From positions 186,001 to 250,000 of the forward strand of contig JAMLHJ010000003.1 in the NCBI GenBank assembly GCA_023957245.1: a stretch of 64,000 nucleotides of DNA, in the 5' to 3' direction. The notes under the pieces were generated by a model, which worked only from the letters and a program-made list of their open reading frames with translations, ran no database searches and was not told where the DNA came from. This stretch comes from Chitinophagales bacterium (GTDB taxonomy: Bacteria; Bacteroidota; Bacteroidia; Chitinophagales; JADIYW01). The position numbers were made by a program, and so were the translations under genes. Every line of letters begins with the position of its first letter. Position 1 is the stretch's first letter. Positions 17,702 through 26,725 of this stretch are shown in pieces.

Positions 17702-19220
17702 TAACTTTTTTGGCATCTAATTGAGAACCAAAAATATTTATCAGCTTTTCAGTTGCAAACAATTCATTTGTAGAAGATTGGGGAATTTGTTTGAAAAATT
17801 CTTGAAAGTATGTGTATGTTTTTCCAAATGCATCGAATGATTTCCTATTGTTTTTTGAAGCAAAAAAATAGAGGTCAATTTTGATATTAGGGAAATGATA
17901 TTCTGAAAATTGAACATGATATTCGACAGCATTATTTTTGTAAAACAAAGGTTTGTCTAGTTTTTTATTTATTTCTTTTTGATAATCATCTATTTTATCA
18001 AATGGAATATTTGCTGAAAGATGAAAACAATCTATTCCATATCCTGTCAAATTATCTTGGTAATAAGGATATTCTTCTGATAGGGATTCAATATCCTGAG
18101 ATAAATTTTGTAACTCAATTTTTCCTTGATTTTCTTGTAGGATTTCTTTTGCTCTGATGAGTATAGAAGATATACTGTATTGATATTCATTGAATTCTAA
18201 TGATAAAGCAATAGGTCTTGGAGTATCATCTTTAAAAAATATTTCTTCTGGCTTTCTGAGAAGTGTATTGAAAAAATCACTTGCTGGTTCATTTTGTTCA
18301 ACAAGTTTCTCTTTAAAAATCTGCTTAGATTTGTTGCAATAAATGAGTGTTTTGCTTTGATGTATATGGTTTTGTTGTAATGCAAGTAGGAAATTTTCTA
18401 CTGATTTCAAATGAGGAAACCATGCATCAATACGTCTTGTTGATTTTGCTAAAGGACGTACAGATAGTGTTATCTCATAAGGAATTCCTAATGTACTTTT
18501 TTGTAGAAATAAATCAAGTAAGCCATTTTCTTTATTCGCACTAATCAATCCAATACTTGTAGCAATATTTAACTGTGTAATAGAAGACTTGAATAGAGGT
18601 TGAAGCTTGATGAGTTCAGCAATATTCAAATATTCATAACCTCTGATATCATATTTTAACTCATAACCATTGTCGTTCAAATATTTTTGAACATTGATGA
18701 CTTTAATGCCATTTTGAAGGCTGATTTGCTTATTTCTTTTGTCCAAATGAATGATTCTATTCATTTCTTCCAAGCTGATAACAGCGTACATCTTGTTATT
18801 TGTACTTTTGAAAATTGGTTGAATACTTTCTTTCGAAAAGCATTGTATTTCAATGTCATTTTGTTGTGCTTGAACTAAAATCTGTTGTATTTCATTGGCA
18901 TTGATAGGATGAAGTACAAAATCAGCTAGTTTTATATCAGACAGTTGATTTTCCCATTTTATGAAATTTCTTCCTACTGAATATTTTAATCTTGTTTCAT
19001 ATTGGAAAAAAATCCTTTTATAAGGCATATTGGCAAATATATCTTGAAGAGTTTTCTTCTGTTTATCACTTATCTCACTAAGAGGAAGTGATGGGAGAAG
19101 CTTCAACTGATGAATAGGTATATTCCAATATGAACACAATCTGTCAATTAATTGCTGAGATTGATGTTCAAAGGTTTTCTCATTCTTATCTCCCCATTTC
19201 CAATTTGGAATTTTTGACAT
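17694..19220 (-). CDS. degenerate AGPS-like FAD-oxidase homologue
   Basis: A 508-residue cytoplasmic protein. Its start (KWGDKNEKTF) and overall layout resemble alkyl-dihydroxyacetonephosphate synthase and other FAD_binding_4 oxidases: a ligand region ADFVLHPINANEIQQIL, ISLEEMNRIIHLDKRNKQIS, an AGI-like LQNGIKVINVQKYLNDNGY, and a C-terminal cap domain. The glycine-rich PP-loop that holds FAD, expected between these blocks as a GGGTS-like sequence, reads CFSKESIQPIF instead. The protein has probably lost flavin binding. Assignment is by pattern and spacing, not strong identity. It lies 5 bp after the phoH-family gene on the same strand. Confidence 0.5.
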   Translation of the reverse strand: MSKIPNWKWGDKNEKTFEHQSQQLIDRLCSYWNIPIHQLKLLPSLPLSEISDKQKKTLQDIFANMPYKRIFFQYETRLKYSVGRNFIKWENQLSDIKLADFVLHPINANEIQQILVQAQQNDIEIQCFSKESIQPIFKSTNNKMYAVISLEEMNRIIHLDKRNKQISLQNGIKVINVQKYLNDNGYELKYDIRGYEYLNIAELIKLQPLFKSSITQLNIATSIGLISANKENGLLDLFLQKSTLGIPYEITLSVRPLAKSTRRIDAWFPHLKSVENFLLALQQNHIHQSKTLIYCNKSKQIFKEKLVEQNEPASDFFNTLLRKPEEIFFKDDTPRPIALSLEFNEYQYSISSILIRAKEILQENQGKIELQNLSQDIESLSEEYPYYQDNLTGYGIDCFHLSANIPFDKIDDYQKEINKKLDKPLFYKNNAVEYHVQFSEYHFPNIKIDLYFFASKNNRKSFDAFGKTYTYFQEFFKQIPQSSTNELFATEKLINIFGSQLDAKKVII

Positions 19221-19225
19221 AGCTT

Positions 19226-20272
19226 TTATTCTTTCTTGGACTTTCTTTTAGGTTGAACGGAATGAGGTTTTTCCTCGTTCTCGGTATTTTTATCATCGCT
19301 TGAACTTTCAAATGCACTGATAATTTCTTTGACTAGTCTGTGCCTCAAAACATCTTCTTTATTGAGATATATTGTACCAATTCCCTTTATATTTTTTAAG
19401 ATTTCTATAGTATTTTTCAAGCCTGAAAGGTGATGTCTTGGAAGGTCTATCTGTGTCAAATCCCCTGTGATAATGCATTTTGCATTAGGTCCTATACGAG
19501 TGAGAAACATTTTAAGTTGGAGCGAACTTGCATTTTGTGCTTCATCTAATATCATAAAAGCATTATCTAATGTACGACCTCTCATATACGCCAAAGGAGC
19601 AACTTCAATCGTTCTATTAGTCATGTAGAACATTAATTTGTCTGCTGGAATCATATCTTCCAATGCATCATAAAGTGGTCTGAGGTATGGATCTACTTTG
19701 TCTTTCAAATCTCCTGGTAAAAATCCTAAACTTTCGCCAGCTTCTACTGCTGGCCTAGTCAAGATAATTTTTTTTACCCATTTATTTTTCAAAGCTCGTA
19801 CAGCCAAAGCTACTGCCGTATAGGTTTTTCCCGTTCCTGCAGGTCCGATTGCAAATAAAATATCATTTTGCTCAGATAATTCAACTAATTTTTTTTGATT
19901 GGGAGTTCTAGCTCTTATCAGTTTGCCTGTATTGCCATGTACTAATACATTCTCTTGAAATTTGGGTAATTCAGCTGGTAGTGCGGCTTTCCCAAATAAA
20001 ATATCTTCAACTTGTTGGTCGGTAATTTTGCCTGTTCTTTCTTGTAATTGTATAATAGACAATACACTTTCTTCAAATCTTTTTTGCTCTTCTTCATTGC
20101 CTAAGACAATCAATTTATTGCCTCTAGCAACTATATTTAGTTTGCTATATGCTCTTTTTAGAAGTTTTAATCTAGAGTTATTATATCCCAAAAAGTCAAT
20201 AGGGTTTACTGTTTCTAGATTTATAGTCAATTCGCTCAAATTATTTCTTATTTTTGTGGTTGAATATATCAT
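19226..20272 (-). CDS. phoH: PhoH family ATPase
   Basis: A 348-residue protein with a N-terminal RNA-binding-like region (to about 110) and the PhoH P-loop ATPase domain. Walker A is GPAGTGKTYTA, Walker B lies in MILDEAQNA, and the ending GIGTIYLNKEDVLRHRLVKEII is typical. The last ~30 residues are a charged, Lys-rich tail. PhoH/YbeZ proteins are linked to ribosome maturation and RNA metabolism together with YbeY. It is divergent from the SAM hydrolase gene, with 17 bp between starts. Confidence 0.92.
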   Translation of the reverse strand: MIYSTTKIRNNLSELTINLETVNPIDFLGYNNSRLKLLKRAYSKLNIVARGNKLIVLGNEEEQKRFEESVLSIIQLQERTGKITDQQVEDILFGKAALPAELPKFQENVLVHGNTGKLIRARTPNQKKLVELSEQNDILFAIGPAGTGKTYTAVALAVRALKNKWVKKIILTRPAVEAGESLGFLPGDLKDKVDPYLRPLYDALEDMIPADKLMFYMTNRTIEVAPLAYMRGRTLDNAFMILDEAQNASSLQLKMFLTRIGPNAKCIITGDLTQIDLPRHHLSGLKNTIEILKNIKGIGTIYLNKEDVLRHRLVKEIISAFESSSDDKNTENEEKPHSVQPKRKSKKE

Positions 20273-20289
20273 TTTTTTTGTTGCTAAAA

Positions 20290-21057
20290 ATGCCTATTGT
20301 TACATTAACGACAGATTTTGGTCATTCTGATGTTTATTCAGGAAGATTTAAAGGGCAACTTTTGTCTTTTAATAATGACATTAACATCATAGATATTACG
20401 CACCAGATTCCTCCTTTTAATATTGTGGTTGGAAGTTTCAGTATTAAATATACCTTCTCTAGCTTTCCTAAAGGTACTTATCATATTTTAAGAGTCGATG
20501 AAAAAGATATTGAGAAAAGTGGCTTATTAATAGCTTATTGTAATGGGCATTATTTTATTGCACCAGATAATGGACTTTTGCCAACTGCTCTTGGTAATAA
20601 GATGGAATGGGTGAGAGCATTAAATTTTGATAAATTTGACAATTTGAATACCGATGAAATCTATGCTCAAGTATTGAATTATATGATTGCCAATGTTCAT
20701 TTTGAATATTCTGAACCATTTTCAACTTATGTCATTAATAATGAATGGGCTGTAATCAAAGAAGAGGATAGCTTGAGAGGTATGGTAGTGTTGGTAGATT
20801 ATTTTGGAAATTTATTAACAAATATTCATATTGCAGATTTATTGCCTTATAACGAAAAGTATGATAGCGTCAAAATAGTTTATCGACCCAATGAAGTGAT
20901 TTATGGATTGGTAGCAAGTTATGATGATGTGAATAATGGTGAGGCATTGTGTAGAATTAATGATTTGGGATTTATGGAAATAGCAGTCAATAGAGGGTCT
21001 GCGGCTTCCTATTTGGGAATAAAATTTGGTCACCAAGTAACAATTGATTTTGAATGA
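20290..21057 (+). CDS. SAM hydroxide adenosyltransferase (DUF62)
   Basis: A 255-residue member of the DUF62 / fluorinase-chlorinase family that hydrolyses SAM to adenosine and methionine. The start is taken at the ATG at 20290 (MPIVTLTTDFGHSD), which gives the canonical N-terminus; an upstream in-frame ATG would run into the phoH leader. The motifs TLTTDFG, DITHQIPPFNI and YFIAPDNGLLP are family hallmarks, and VLVDYFGNLLTNI begins the C-terminal domain. It is the first of four plus-strand genes linked by ATGA overlaps. Confidence 0.9.
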   Translation: MPIVTLTTDFGHSDVYSGRFKGQLLSFNNDINIIDITHQIPPFNIVVGSFSIKYTFSSFPKGTYHILRVDEKDIEKSGLLIAYCNGHYFIAPDNGLLPTALGNKMEWVRALNFDKFDNLNTDEIYAQVLNYMIANVHFEYSEPFSTYVINNEWAVIKEEDSLRGMVVLVDYFGNLLTNIHIADLLPYNEKYDSVKIVYRPNEVIYGLVASYDDVNNGEALCRINDLGFMEIAVNRGSAASYLGIKFGHQVTIDFE

Positions 21058-21353
21058 TAGTAAGAATTGTGAAATTGCATTTTAAAGCGGAAGAATTAGA
21101 AAACTTTAAAACGTATTTCGAAAAGATATCTCCACAAATAAGAAATTTTGAAGGATGTCAGCATTTGGAATTACTTCAGCAGGCGGATATGCCTGAAATA
21201 ATTTATACTTATAGTTATTGGGATAATGAAGAAGCATTAGAAAAATATAGGTATTCTGAATTGTTTAAGACATTCTGGACTGTTGCAAAGTCTAAATTTG
21301 CTGGTAAACCAGAAGCATGGTCAATGAATAAAATTGCTGTTGTAGAAGGATGA
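21054..21353 (+). CDS. ABM-domain (antibiotic biosynthesis monooxygenase-like) protein
   Basis: A 99-residue dimeric alpha-beta-barrel protein of the ABM family (IVRIVKLHFKAEELENF, YTYSYWDNEEALEKYRYSE). Members include quinol monooxygenases and heme-degrading enzymes, but many have unknown roles. Its start overlaps the SAM hydrolase stop, and its own stop overlaps aroB (4 bp each), so it is translationally coupled in the chain. Confidence 0.82.
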   Translation: MIVRIVKLHFKAEELENFKTYFEKISPQIRNFEGCQHLELLQQADMPEIIYTYSYWDNEEALEKYRYSELFKTFWTVAKSKFAGKPEAWSMNKIAVVEG

Positions 21354-22426
21354 GGACATTGAGAAGAATCACCTTGAGTGATTATGAAATTGTATTTGAT
21401 GAGGATTTGTCATTTTTGTCTGAATTTTTAATTGCTAAAAATTATAGTCAGGTAATTGTTTTGGCTGATGATAATACGGCTCGTGATTGTTATCCTATAT
21501 TGATAAAATATTTGCCACAACTCGCAGATGCACCATTGATAATAACTCCTTCAGGTGAAATGAATAAAAATCTTGCTTCATGTGAAGAGATTTGGGCAAA
21601 GATGTTGCAGTCGCATGCAGATAGAAAGTCTGTAGTTATCAATTTGGGTGGAGGTGTGATAGGTGATATGGGAGGATTTGTTGCAGCTTGTTATAAAAGA
21701 GGAATTGGTTTTATTCAATTGCCTACAACTGTATTATCGCAAGTGGATTCGTCAATTGGAGGAAAGTTGGGTGTAGATTTTCGTTATGGAAAAAATTTGA
21801 TAGGCGTATTTAAAAATCCAGATTTGGTTTTAGTGAGTACAGTTTGGTTGAATACATTAGAACATCGACAAGTGGTGAATGGATTTGCTGAAATTTTCAA
21901 ACATGCACTCATTCAATCCCCAAAACAATGGGATAGTTTGTCTCAAATTGAACAAATTCCTCCAGTACAATTTCATGATATTTTATTTGAATCTTTATTA
22001 GTCAAAAAAGCTGTAGTTGAAGCAGATCCATTTGAGAAAGGATGGAGAAAAATATTAAATTTTGGGCATACCATTGGTCATGCTATCGAGGCTTATTCAT
22101 TGGAAAATGATAAATATCCATTGTTACATGGAGAAGCAATAGCTGTAGGTATGCTGATGGAAGCATATATTGGTACTTTATCCTCTGGTTTCCCTCTATC
22201 TTCTTTAGCAGAAATGGAAGCGGTGCTTTTAAGATTTTATTCTCATTATAATATCCCTGAAGGAATTGAAGAGGTCTTGTGGCAGTCCATGTTATTGGAC
22301 AAGAAAAATGATAAATCAAAAGTGCTCTCAGTCGTTTTAAAAGCGATAGGCGAACCAGATATTGATGTCGAGATGACAAAAGAATTTTTATCAAAAGCAA
22401 TAAATTATTATCAAAGATTAGCATGA
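21350..22426 (+). CDS. aroB: 3-dehydroquinate synthase
   Basis: Second step of the shikimate pathway: NAD-dependent cyclisation of DAHP to 3-dehydroquinate. It has 358 residues. The signatures NLGGGVIGDMGGFVA, QLPTTVLSQVDSSIGGK and NFGHTIGHAIEAYS include the nucleotide-binding loop and zinc-binding His residues. It sits between the ABM gene and aroA with ATGA overlaps on both sides, placing two shikimate steps in one transcript. Confidence 0.95.
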   Translation: MRTLRRITLSDYEIVFDEDLSFLSEFLIAKNYSQVIVLADDNTARDCYPILIKYLPQLADAPLIITPSGEMNKNLASCEEIWAKMLQSHADRKSVVINLGGGVIGDMGGFVAACYKRGIGFIQLPTTVLSQVDSSIGGKLGVDFRYGKNLIGVFKNPDLVLVSTVWLNTLEHRQVVNGFAEIFKHALIQSPKQWDSLSQIEQIPPVQFHDILFESLLVKKAVVEADPFEKGWRKILNFGHTIGHAIEAYSLENDKYPLLHGEAIAVGMLMEAYIGTLSSGFPLSSLAEMEAVLLRFYSHYNIPEGIEEVLWQSMLLDKKNDKSKVLSVVLKAIGEPDIDVEMTKEFLSKAINYYQRLA

Positions 22427-23673
22427 AATCATATTTAATCACACCTCCTAAAGGTGGAATTGTGAATGGAGAAATTGTTTTAAATGGTTCAAAAAGTATT
22501 GCCAATAGAGCATTAATTATTCGTGCATTGACTGAGGGTGGATTTGATATTGCCAATCTTTCTAATGCTGATGATACTGCTGTTCTAGATAGATTATTAA
22601 AAAGCACTGATACTGTTTTAGATGCTGGAGCAGGAGGGACAACATTCAGATTTTTGACAGCATATCTTTCTACTTGTGAAGGTAGAGAAGTAGTTCTGAC
22701 TGGTACAGAAAGGATGCAAGAACGCCCTATAAAGATATTAGTAGATGCTTTAAGATGTTTAGGAGCAGATATTTCTTATGAAAAAAAAGAAGGTTTTCCT
22801 CCATTGAGAATAAAGGGAAAGAAATTAAAGGGAGGAAAAATATCTATTCCAGCAGGAACAAGCAGTCAATATATTTCAGCACTCTTGATGATAGCACCAA
22901 CTTTAGAAGAAGGTATGCAATTGGAATTAGTAGGAGAAATTGTTTCTTTACCATATATACTGATGACAATCAATCTGATGAAGCATTTTGGTGCAAGTGT
23001 TACTTTCAAAGATAAAATAATAGATATTCGACCAGGGAAGTATCAATCCCGACCTTTTTTCGTAGAAGCAGATTGGAGTGCGGCTTCTTATTATTATTCA
23101 ATTGTCATGCTTGCCCAACAAGCAAATATTGTACTCAAAGGACTAAGTCAAGATAGTGTGCAGGGAGATGCTGAAATTGCAAATATTTTAAAACCATGGG
23201 TCAATAGCTCTTTTGATAATCAGACTGTTGTATTAAAAAAGAATAGCAATGGTATTGAGAGTGAAAAATTATCTTACGACTTTTTGGAATGTCCAGATTT
23301 GACTCAAACAGTTGTCGTTGCATTGGCTGCAAAAAAAGCGAGTTGTGGCTTCCAAGGTTTAAAAACTTTATTAATAAAGGAAACAGATAGGGTAGCGGCT
23401 CTTGATACAGAATTGTCTAAATATGGAGCTACTCTTCAAGGAAGTGTGGAAGATAATCAGTGGGAATTGAATGCTGAAAATTTTTCTTCACATCCAGCGA
23501 CTATTCCTTCTATTGCTACTTATGAAGACCATAGAATGGCGATGTCATTTGCACCATTATCATTGGTTACAGATAAGATAGTGATTGAAGAACCACATGT
23601 TGTCACTAAATCTTATCCAATGTTTTGGGAGGATTTGAAGAAATTGGGTTTTGGAATAGAAGAGATTTTTTAG
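22423..23673 (+). CDS. aroA: 5-enolpyruvylshikimate-3-phosphate synthase
   Basis: Sixth step of the shikimate pathway, joining PEP to shikimate 3-phosphate. It has 416 residues. The start LNGSKSIANRALII carries the Lys-Ser pair of the substrate site, AGAGGTTFRFLTAY is the PEP loop, and ERMQERPIKILV, KETDRVAALDTEL and YEDHRMAMSFAPL are conserved. It is the last gene of the overlapping chain; no clear terminator follows before the palindrome at 23708. Confidence 0.95.
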   Translation: MKSYLITPPKGGIVNGEIVLNGSKSIANRALIIRALTEGGFDIANLSNADDTAVLDRLLKSTDTVLDAGAGGTTFRFLTAYLSTCEGREVVLTGTERMQERPIKILVDALRCLGADISYEKKEGFPPLRIKGKKLKGGKISIPAGTSSQYISALLMIAPTLEEGMQLELVGEIVSLPYILMTINLMKHFGASVTFKDKIIDIRPGKYQSRPFFVEADWSAASYYYSIVMLAQQANIVLKGLSQDSVQGDAEIANILKPWVNSSFDNQTVVLKKNSNGIESEKLSYDFLECPDLTQTVVVALAAKKASCGFQGLKTLLIKETDRVAALDTELSKYGATLQGSVEDNQWELNAENFSSHPATIPSIATYEDHRMAMSFAPLSLVTDKIVIEEPHVVTKSYPMFWEDLKKLGFGIEEIF

Positions 23674-23707
23674 AGATAGTTGTAATCAGATTTTATTATC
23701 CATATTT

Positions 23708-23749
23708 ATTCTCCATAGCCCACGGTTGAAACCATGGACTATGGAGAAT
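23708..23749. repeat. long palindrome (REP-like hairpin)
   Basis: Two 20-base arms starting ATTCTCCATAG and ending CTATGGAGAAT surround a GAA loop. There are two mismatches, which become G-U pairs in the minus-strand RNA, so the hairpin is perfect only in that direction. There is no T run on either side. It may act as a bidirectional transcript end between aroA and the convergent gene at 23811, or be a REP-type element. Confidence 0.7.
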
Positions 23750-23810
23750 GTGAATTGCTTTCAAATTTTTCTGTCTTTGGGGTAGAAGACAATAATCGCT
23801 TTTTTATAAC

Positions 23811-24140
23811 CTATCTATCAAATGGTTTTTTTATGCGTTTTTCTGGAACGAAATACAAAACATGCAATATTGATGGGGTGATTCTAAACAGTACTGCATG
23901 TTTATCGATAACAAAATATTGTAAATCCTTTAATCGTCCATAGGTTACTTTTCTGGAAGGATGTCTCTTGGTGATTTGTATTTGCTTGAAAGAATTGTAT
24001 ATACTGTCCACTTTTTTTTCGTAATGCTCTAAATCGGATCTGCTTTTTGTCTTATAAGAAAAATAATCAGATAACGCTTTATTAAATGAGATACTCGACT
24101 TTAACCTCAGACTTTTCGTTGAATTTCTTACGGATTTCAT
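23811..24140 (-). CDS. putative RelE/ParE-like toxin
   Basis: A 109-residue basic protein. The C-terminal half (YGRLKDLQYFVIDKHAVLFRI and HVLYFVPEKRIKKPF) has the strand pattern of RelE/ParE toxins, in which a core strand is followed by a basic, catalytic-site-bearing end. The ATG at 24140 lies inside the preceding gene, a 59-bp overlap, and no later ATG is available. Pairing with the upstream small gene suggests a type II toxin-antitoxin module, but the match is weak. Confidence 0.45.
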   Translation of the reverse strand: MKSVRNSTKSLRLKSSISFNKALSDYFSYKTKSRSDLEHYEKKVDSIYNSFKQIQITKRHPSRKVTYGRLKDLQYFVIDKHAVLFRITPSILHVLYFVPEKRIKKPFDR

Positions 24141-24387
24141 TTTTCATACGTTTACATTGTTCGTCTGTATCTAAAAGGTTGAGGTCTGAATTTAAGGGTT
24201 TTTCAAAAAGATCTTTTTGCCCTGCCTTGAGTTGATTTAATCCTTTTTTTTTACTGGCAAGAACTTTATCTGTCCCATCTTTGTTAGAATCCTTTTTCTT
24301 TCCAGATATTTTTTCGTAATGGGCTTTGGTCATCTGAACCATTTCCTTTCCTTTTTCGTCTGTGAAGAATTTTACTGGAGCTGACAT
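24082..24387 (-). CDS. small hypothetical protein, possible antitoxin partner
   Basis: A 101-residue, highly charged protein (MSAPVKFFTDEKGKEMVQMT), rich in Lys and Asp, with no membrane segment. The ATG at 24387 is chosen over a TTG two codons upstream. It precedes the RelE/ParE-like gene and overlaps it by 59 bp, the arrangement of an antitoxin-toxin operon. I do not recognise a DNA-binding fold, so the antitoxin role rests on position alone. Confidence 0.45.
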   Translation of the reverse strand: MSAPVKFFTDEKGKEMVQMTKAHYEKISGKKKDSNKDGTDKVLASKKKGLNQLKAGQKDLFEKPLNSDLNLLDTDEQCKRMKNEIRKKFNEKSEVKVEYLI

Positions 24388-24963
24388 GAGCAATCAATTT
24401 TGTTATTCAAATTTAATCAAAACTTACTGATTTTGGTATCTTCTCTTCTTTTCTTGTGAAAAGCACTCATCAAATGTGCAGAAAATAGCGAATATCTTGG
24501 AGCAAAAGCAGGTGCTTGAAATTTACGACCAAGAACACATTTAATGGAATTTGGGATTAATAGCTCCCGAACAAGCTTATCATCAATATGATAAGATGTT
24601 GTGTAAATTTTATTTCAAATAAATTGATTTATTGTTAAAAATATCTTAATTTGGATTAAAATAAAATGAAATATGGTCATACTATGGTAGAACATAGCAT
24701 TGTTAGAAAGAGCAGATTGATTTTAAAAGTGAGCTGTACTATTCATTTACAACTTAAAGATTTGATTGAATTTTGCAGGATAAGCGTTTAATTCAATTAA
24801 AATGGTAGAAAAATGACAAAAACGACTAATTTTAAATTATGAATAAAGCATATTACAAAGAAAAAATTACCCGACTATGCGATAAATGACAGAAGCCACT
24901 CTCTAATTAATTAACCCCTCTATACATATATTGAAAAATAATCAACTCAAAACTTAGTTCATT
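24388..24963. other. gene-free stretch with a possible decayed reading frame
   Basis: No intact gene is visible. On the plus strand around 24475-24620 a frame reads IANILEQKQVLEIYDQEH, then a stop, then a further short segment (GLIAPEQAYHQYDKML) in the same frame, which looks like the remnant of a degraded coding sequence of unknown origin. The remainder is AT-rich leader DNA of the Sel1 gene. Confidence 0.4.
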
Positions 24964-25740
24964 ATGTTATTAAAGACAATTTTATCCGAAATGGTGCTGA
25001 CAATAATCCTATTCTTAGGAATTCTCTGCCCAAATTCAAGTGTTAACGCACAAAACAATTCAGAACTCTTTAAAAAAGGCGCTGAGGCTATTAAAGATGG
25101 AAACAAAGATGCTGGTCTTCAAATGATCAGACAGGCTGCACTGAATAATGATAATGAAGCTTCAACCGCACTGGGCGGGCTGTATTATGCTGGGACATTT
25201 GTTGAACAAGACATAGATAGCGCTATCTTCTGGCTTGAAAAGGCAGCCTCACTTGGTAAGGTGGATGCCGCAGGTTTTCTGGGCAACATCTATCTTAATG
25301 ATGTTAGTCCCAAAAATGTGTCCAAAGCAAAAGAATGGTTTGAAAAAGCAGCACAACAGAACAATGTTGATGCACTTTACAACTTGGGAATCATCTACAG
25401 CAATGACCAAGGAGATGGTTCACCATTGGATTTTGCGAAAGCCATAATGTATTTCTCAAAAGCGGCAGAATTGGGAGATCTTGAATCATACGAAGCCATA
25501 GGATCCATCTATGGCACTGGAGGAGGAAATGTGAAGCAAGATTATCAGGAAGCTTTTTCCTGGTATTTAAAAGGAGCGGAGAAAGGTAATGAAACCTGTA
25601 TGGGGCGAGTAGGCGTCATGTATCATAAAGGAGAAGGCGTACAAAAGAATATTGCAAAAGCGAAAGAATGGCTGCAGAAAGCTGCAGATGCTGGAAATGA
25701 CGATGCAGAATTCTACCTGGGACGTGAAGTTAACAAATAA
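24964..25740 (+). CDS. secreted Sel1-repeat protein
   Basis: A 258-residue exported protein. The signal peptide ends near SSVNAQNN. About six Sel1-like (TPR-related) repeats of ~36 residues follow, for example ALGGLYYAGTFVEQD, FLGNIYLNDV and GRVGVMYHKGEGVQKN. Such solenoids are protein-interaction scaffolds. It opens a run of plus-strand genes for exported or membrane proteins of unknown function; the next start is 21 bp away, so co-transcription is likely. Confidence 0.85.
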   Translation: MLLKTILSEMVLTIILFLGILCPNSSVNAQNNSELFKKGAEAIKDGNKDAGLQMIRQAALNNDNEASTALGGLYYAGTFVEQDIDSAIFWLEKAASLGKVDAAGFLGNIYLNDVSPKNVSKAKEWFEKAAQQNNVDALYNLGIIYSNDQGDGSPLDFAKAIMYFSKAAELGDLESYEAIGSIYGTGGGNVKQDYQEAFSWYLKGAEKGNETCMGRVGVMYHKGEGVQKNIAKAKEWLQKAADAGNDDAEFYLGREVNK

Positions 25741-25761
25741 AAAGAATCTAAATCTCGCAAC

Positions 25762-26664
25762 ATGAATTTGAGAAGATATCTTATAATACTGGTTTGTCTG
25801 TTGGGTTTTCAAATGCATTTGAGAGCCAATATGGCCTCTCCGGAATTTGAGCTATTAAGCGGGGTGTCCACCATAAGCAGCAGGCAAATTGATATTTTAC
25901 ACGAGGATTTGAAAATCACGCTTGACCCATTTTTTAATCATGTATTTTTCAATGTACATTATAGAATCAGGGCTGACAAGGCTGGCAAGCAAATTCCATT
26001 ACTTTTTGTGGCGGAAAGTTATAAATCAAATTTTACCGTAGAGGTAGATGGAAAACCCGTTGAGGTACTCAGAATACCAGAGGCTTTTTATGAATCTGAC
26101 CGATTGATGGATTATAATCACCCAAAAATTGAAGTAAAGCCGGATGAAGTTTATATTGACTGGCCTGAATTTCAAAAAGTATATGAAAAAAAGAATATTC
26201 AATACTTTGAAGTGGATTTGGCTCAGGGAGAGCATTCTATAGTTATTCGCTATGAAGCGGGCACTATAAGCGACGAATTTTATGGAGACTATGACATTGT
26301 TATGACTGAAACATCCATCAAGTATCTGCTTGCTCCTGCCAAACTTTGGAAGTCTTTCGGAGGCTTAAATCTAACCATAGATGCCACCGATTTTTTTAAA
26401 GAAAATGCTGAAGCACTCATCTATTCTGATTTTGGAAATCTATCTGCAAAAGAACCAATAAAACGTTGGGAATTTGATTCTATCCCTAAGGATTATTTCT
26501 ATGTTAGCTATCGACCTAAACCTGAGTCGTATGATTTTAAATATTTCATGGGCTACTATAAACCTGCTATCATTATTTATGGAACAGGAATACTACTATT
26601 GCTGGTAATCATTTACGGAATATATAGATATAAAAAGAAACGAAAATCTCAAAAGGATAACTAA
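25762..26664 (+). CDS. hypothetical type I membrane protein
   Basis: A 300-residue protein with a signal peptide (to about residue 22), a ~245-residue beta-rich extracytoplasmic region, one C-terminal membrane helix (AIIIYGTGILLLLVIIYGIY, about 270-290) and a Lys/Arg-rich cytoplasmic tail. This is type I topology. I do not recognise the family. It follows the Sel1 gene closely and precedes a small two-helix membrane protein, so the three may form one membrane assembly. Confidence 0.65.
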   Translation: MNLRRYLIILVCLLGFQMHLRANMASPEFELLSGVSTISSRQIDILHEDLKITLDPFFNHVFFNVHYRIRADKAGKQIPLLFVAESYKSNFTVEVDGKPVEVLRIPEAFYESDRLMDYNHPKIEVKPDEVYIDWPEFQKVYEKKNIQYFEVDLAQGEHSIVIRYEAGTISDEFYGDYDIVMTETSIKYLLAPAKLWKSFGGLNLTIDATDFFKENAEALIYSDFGNLSAKEPIKRWEFDSIPKDYFYVSYRPKPESYDFKYFMGYYKPAIIIYGTGILLLLVIIYGIYRYKKKRKSQKDN

Positions 26665-26725
26665 ACCCAAATAATAAAGCGAATTACAGGCTATAGTTCT
26701 ATGCCAATTAAAAAAAACCAATGCT

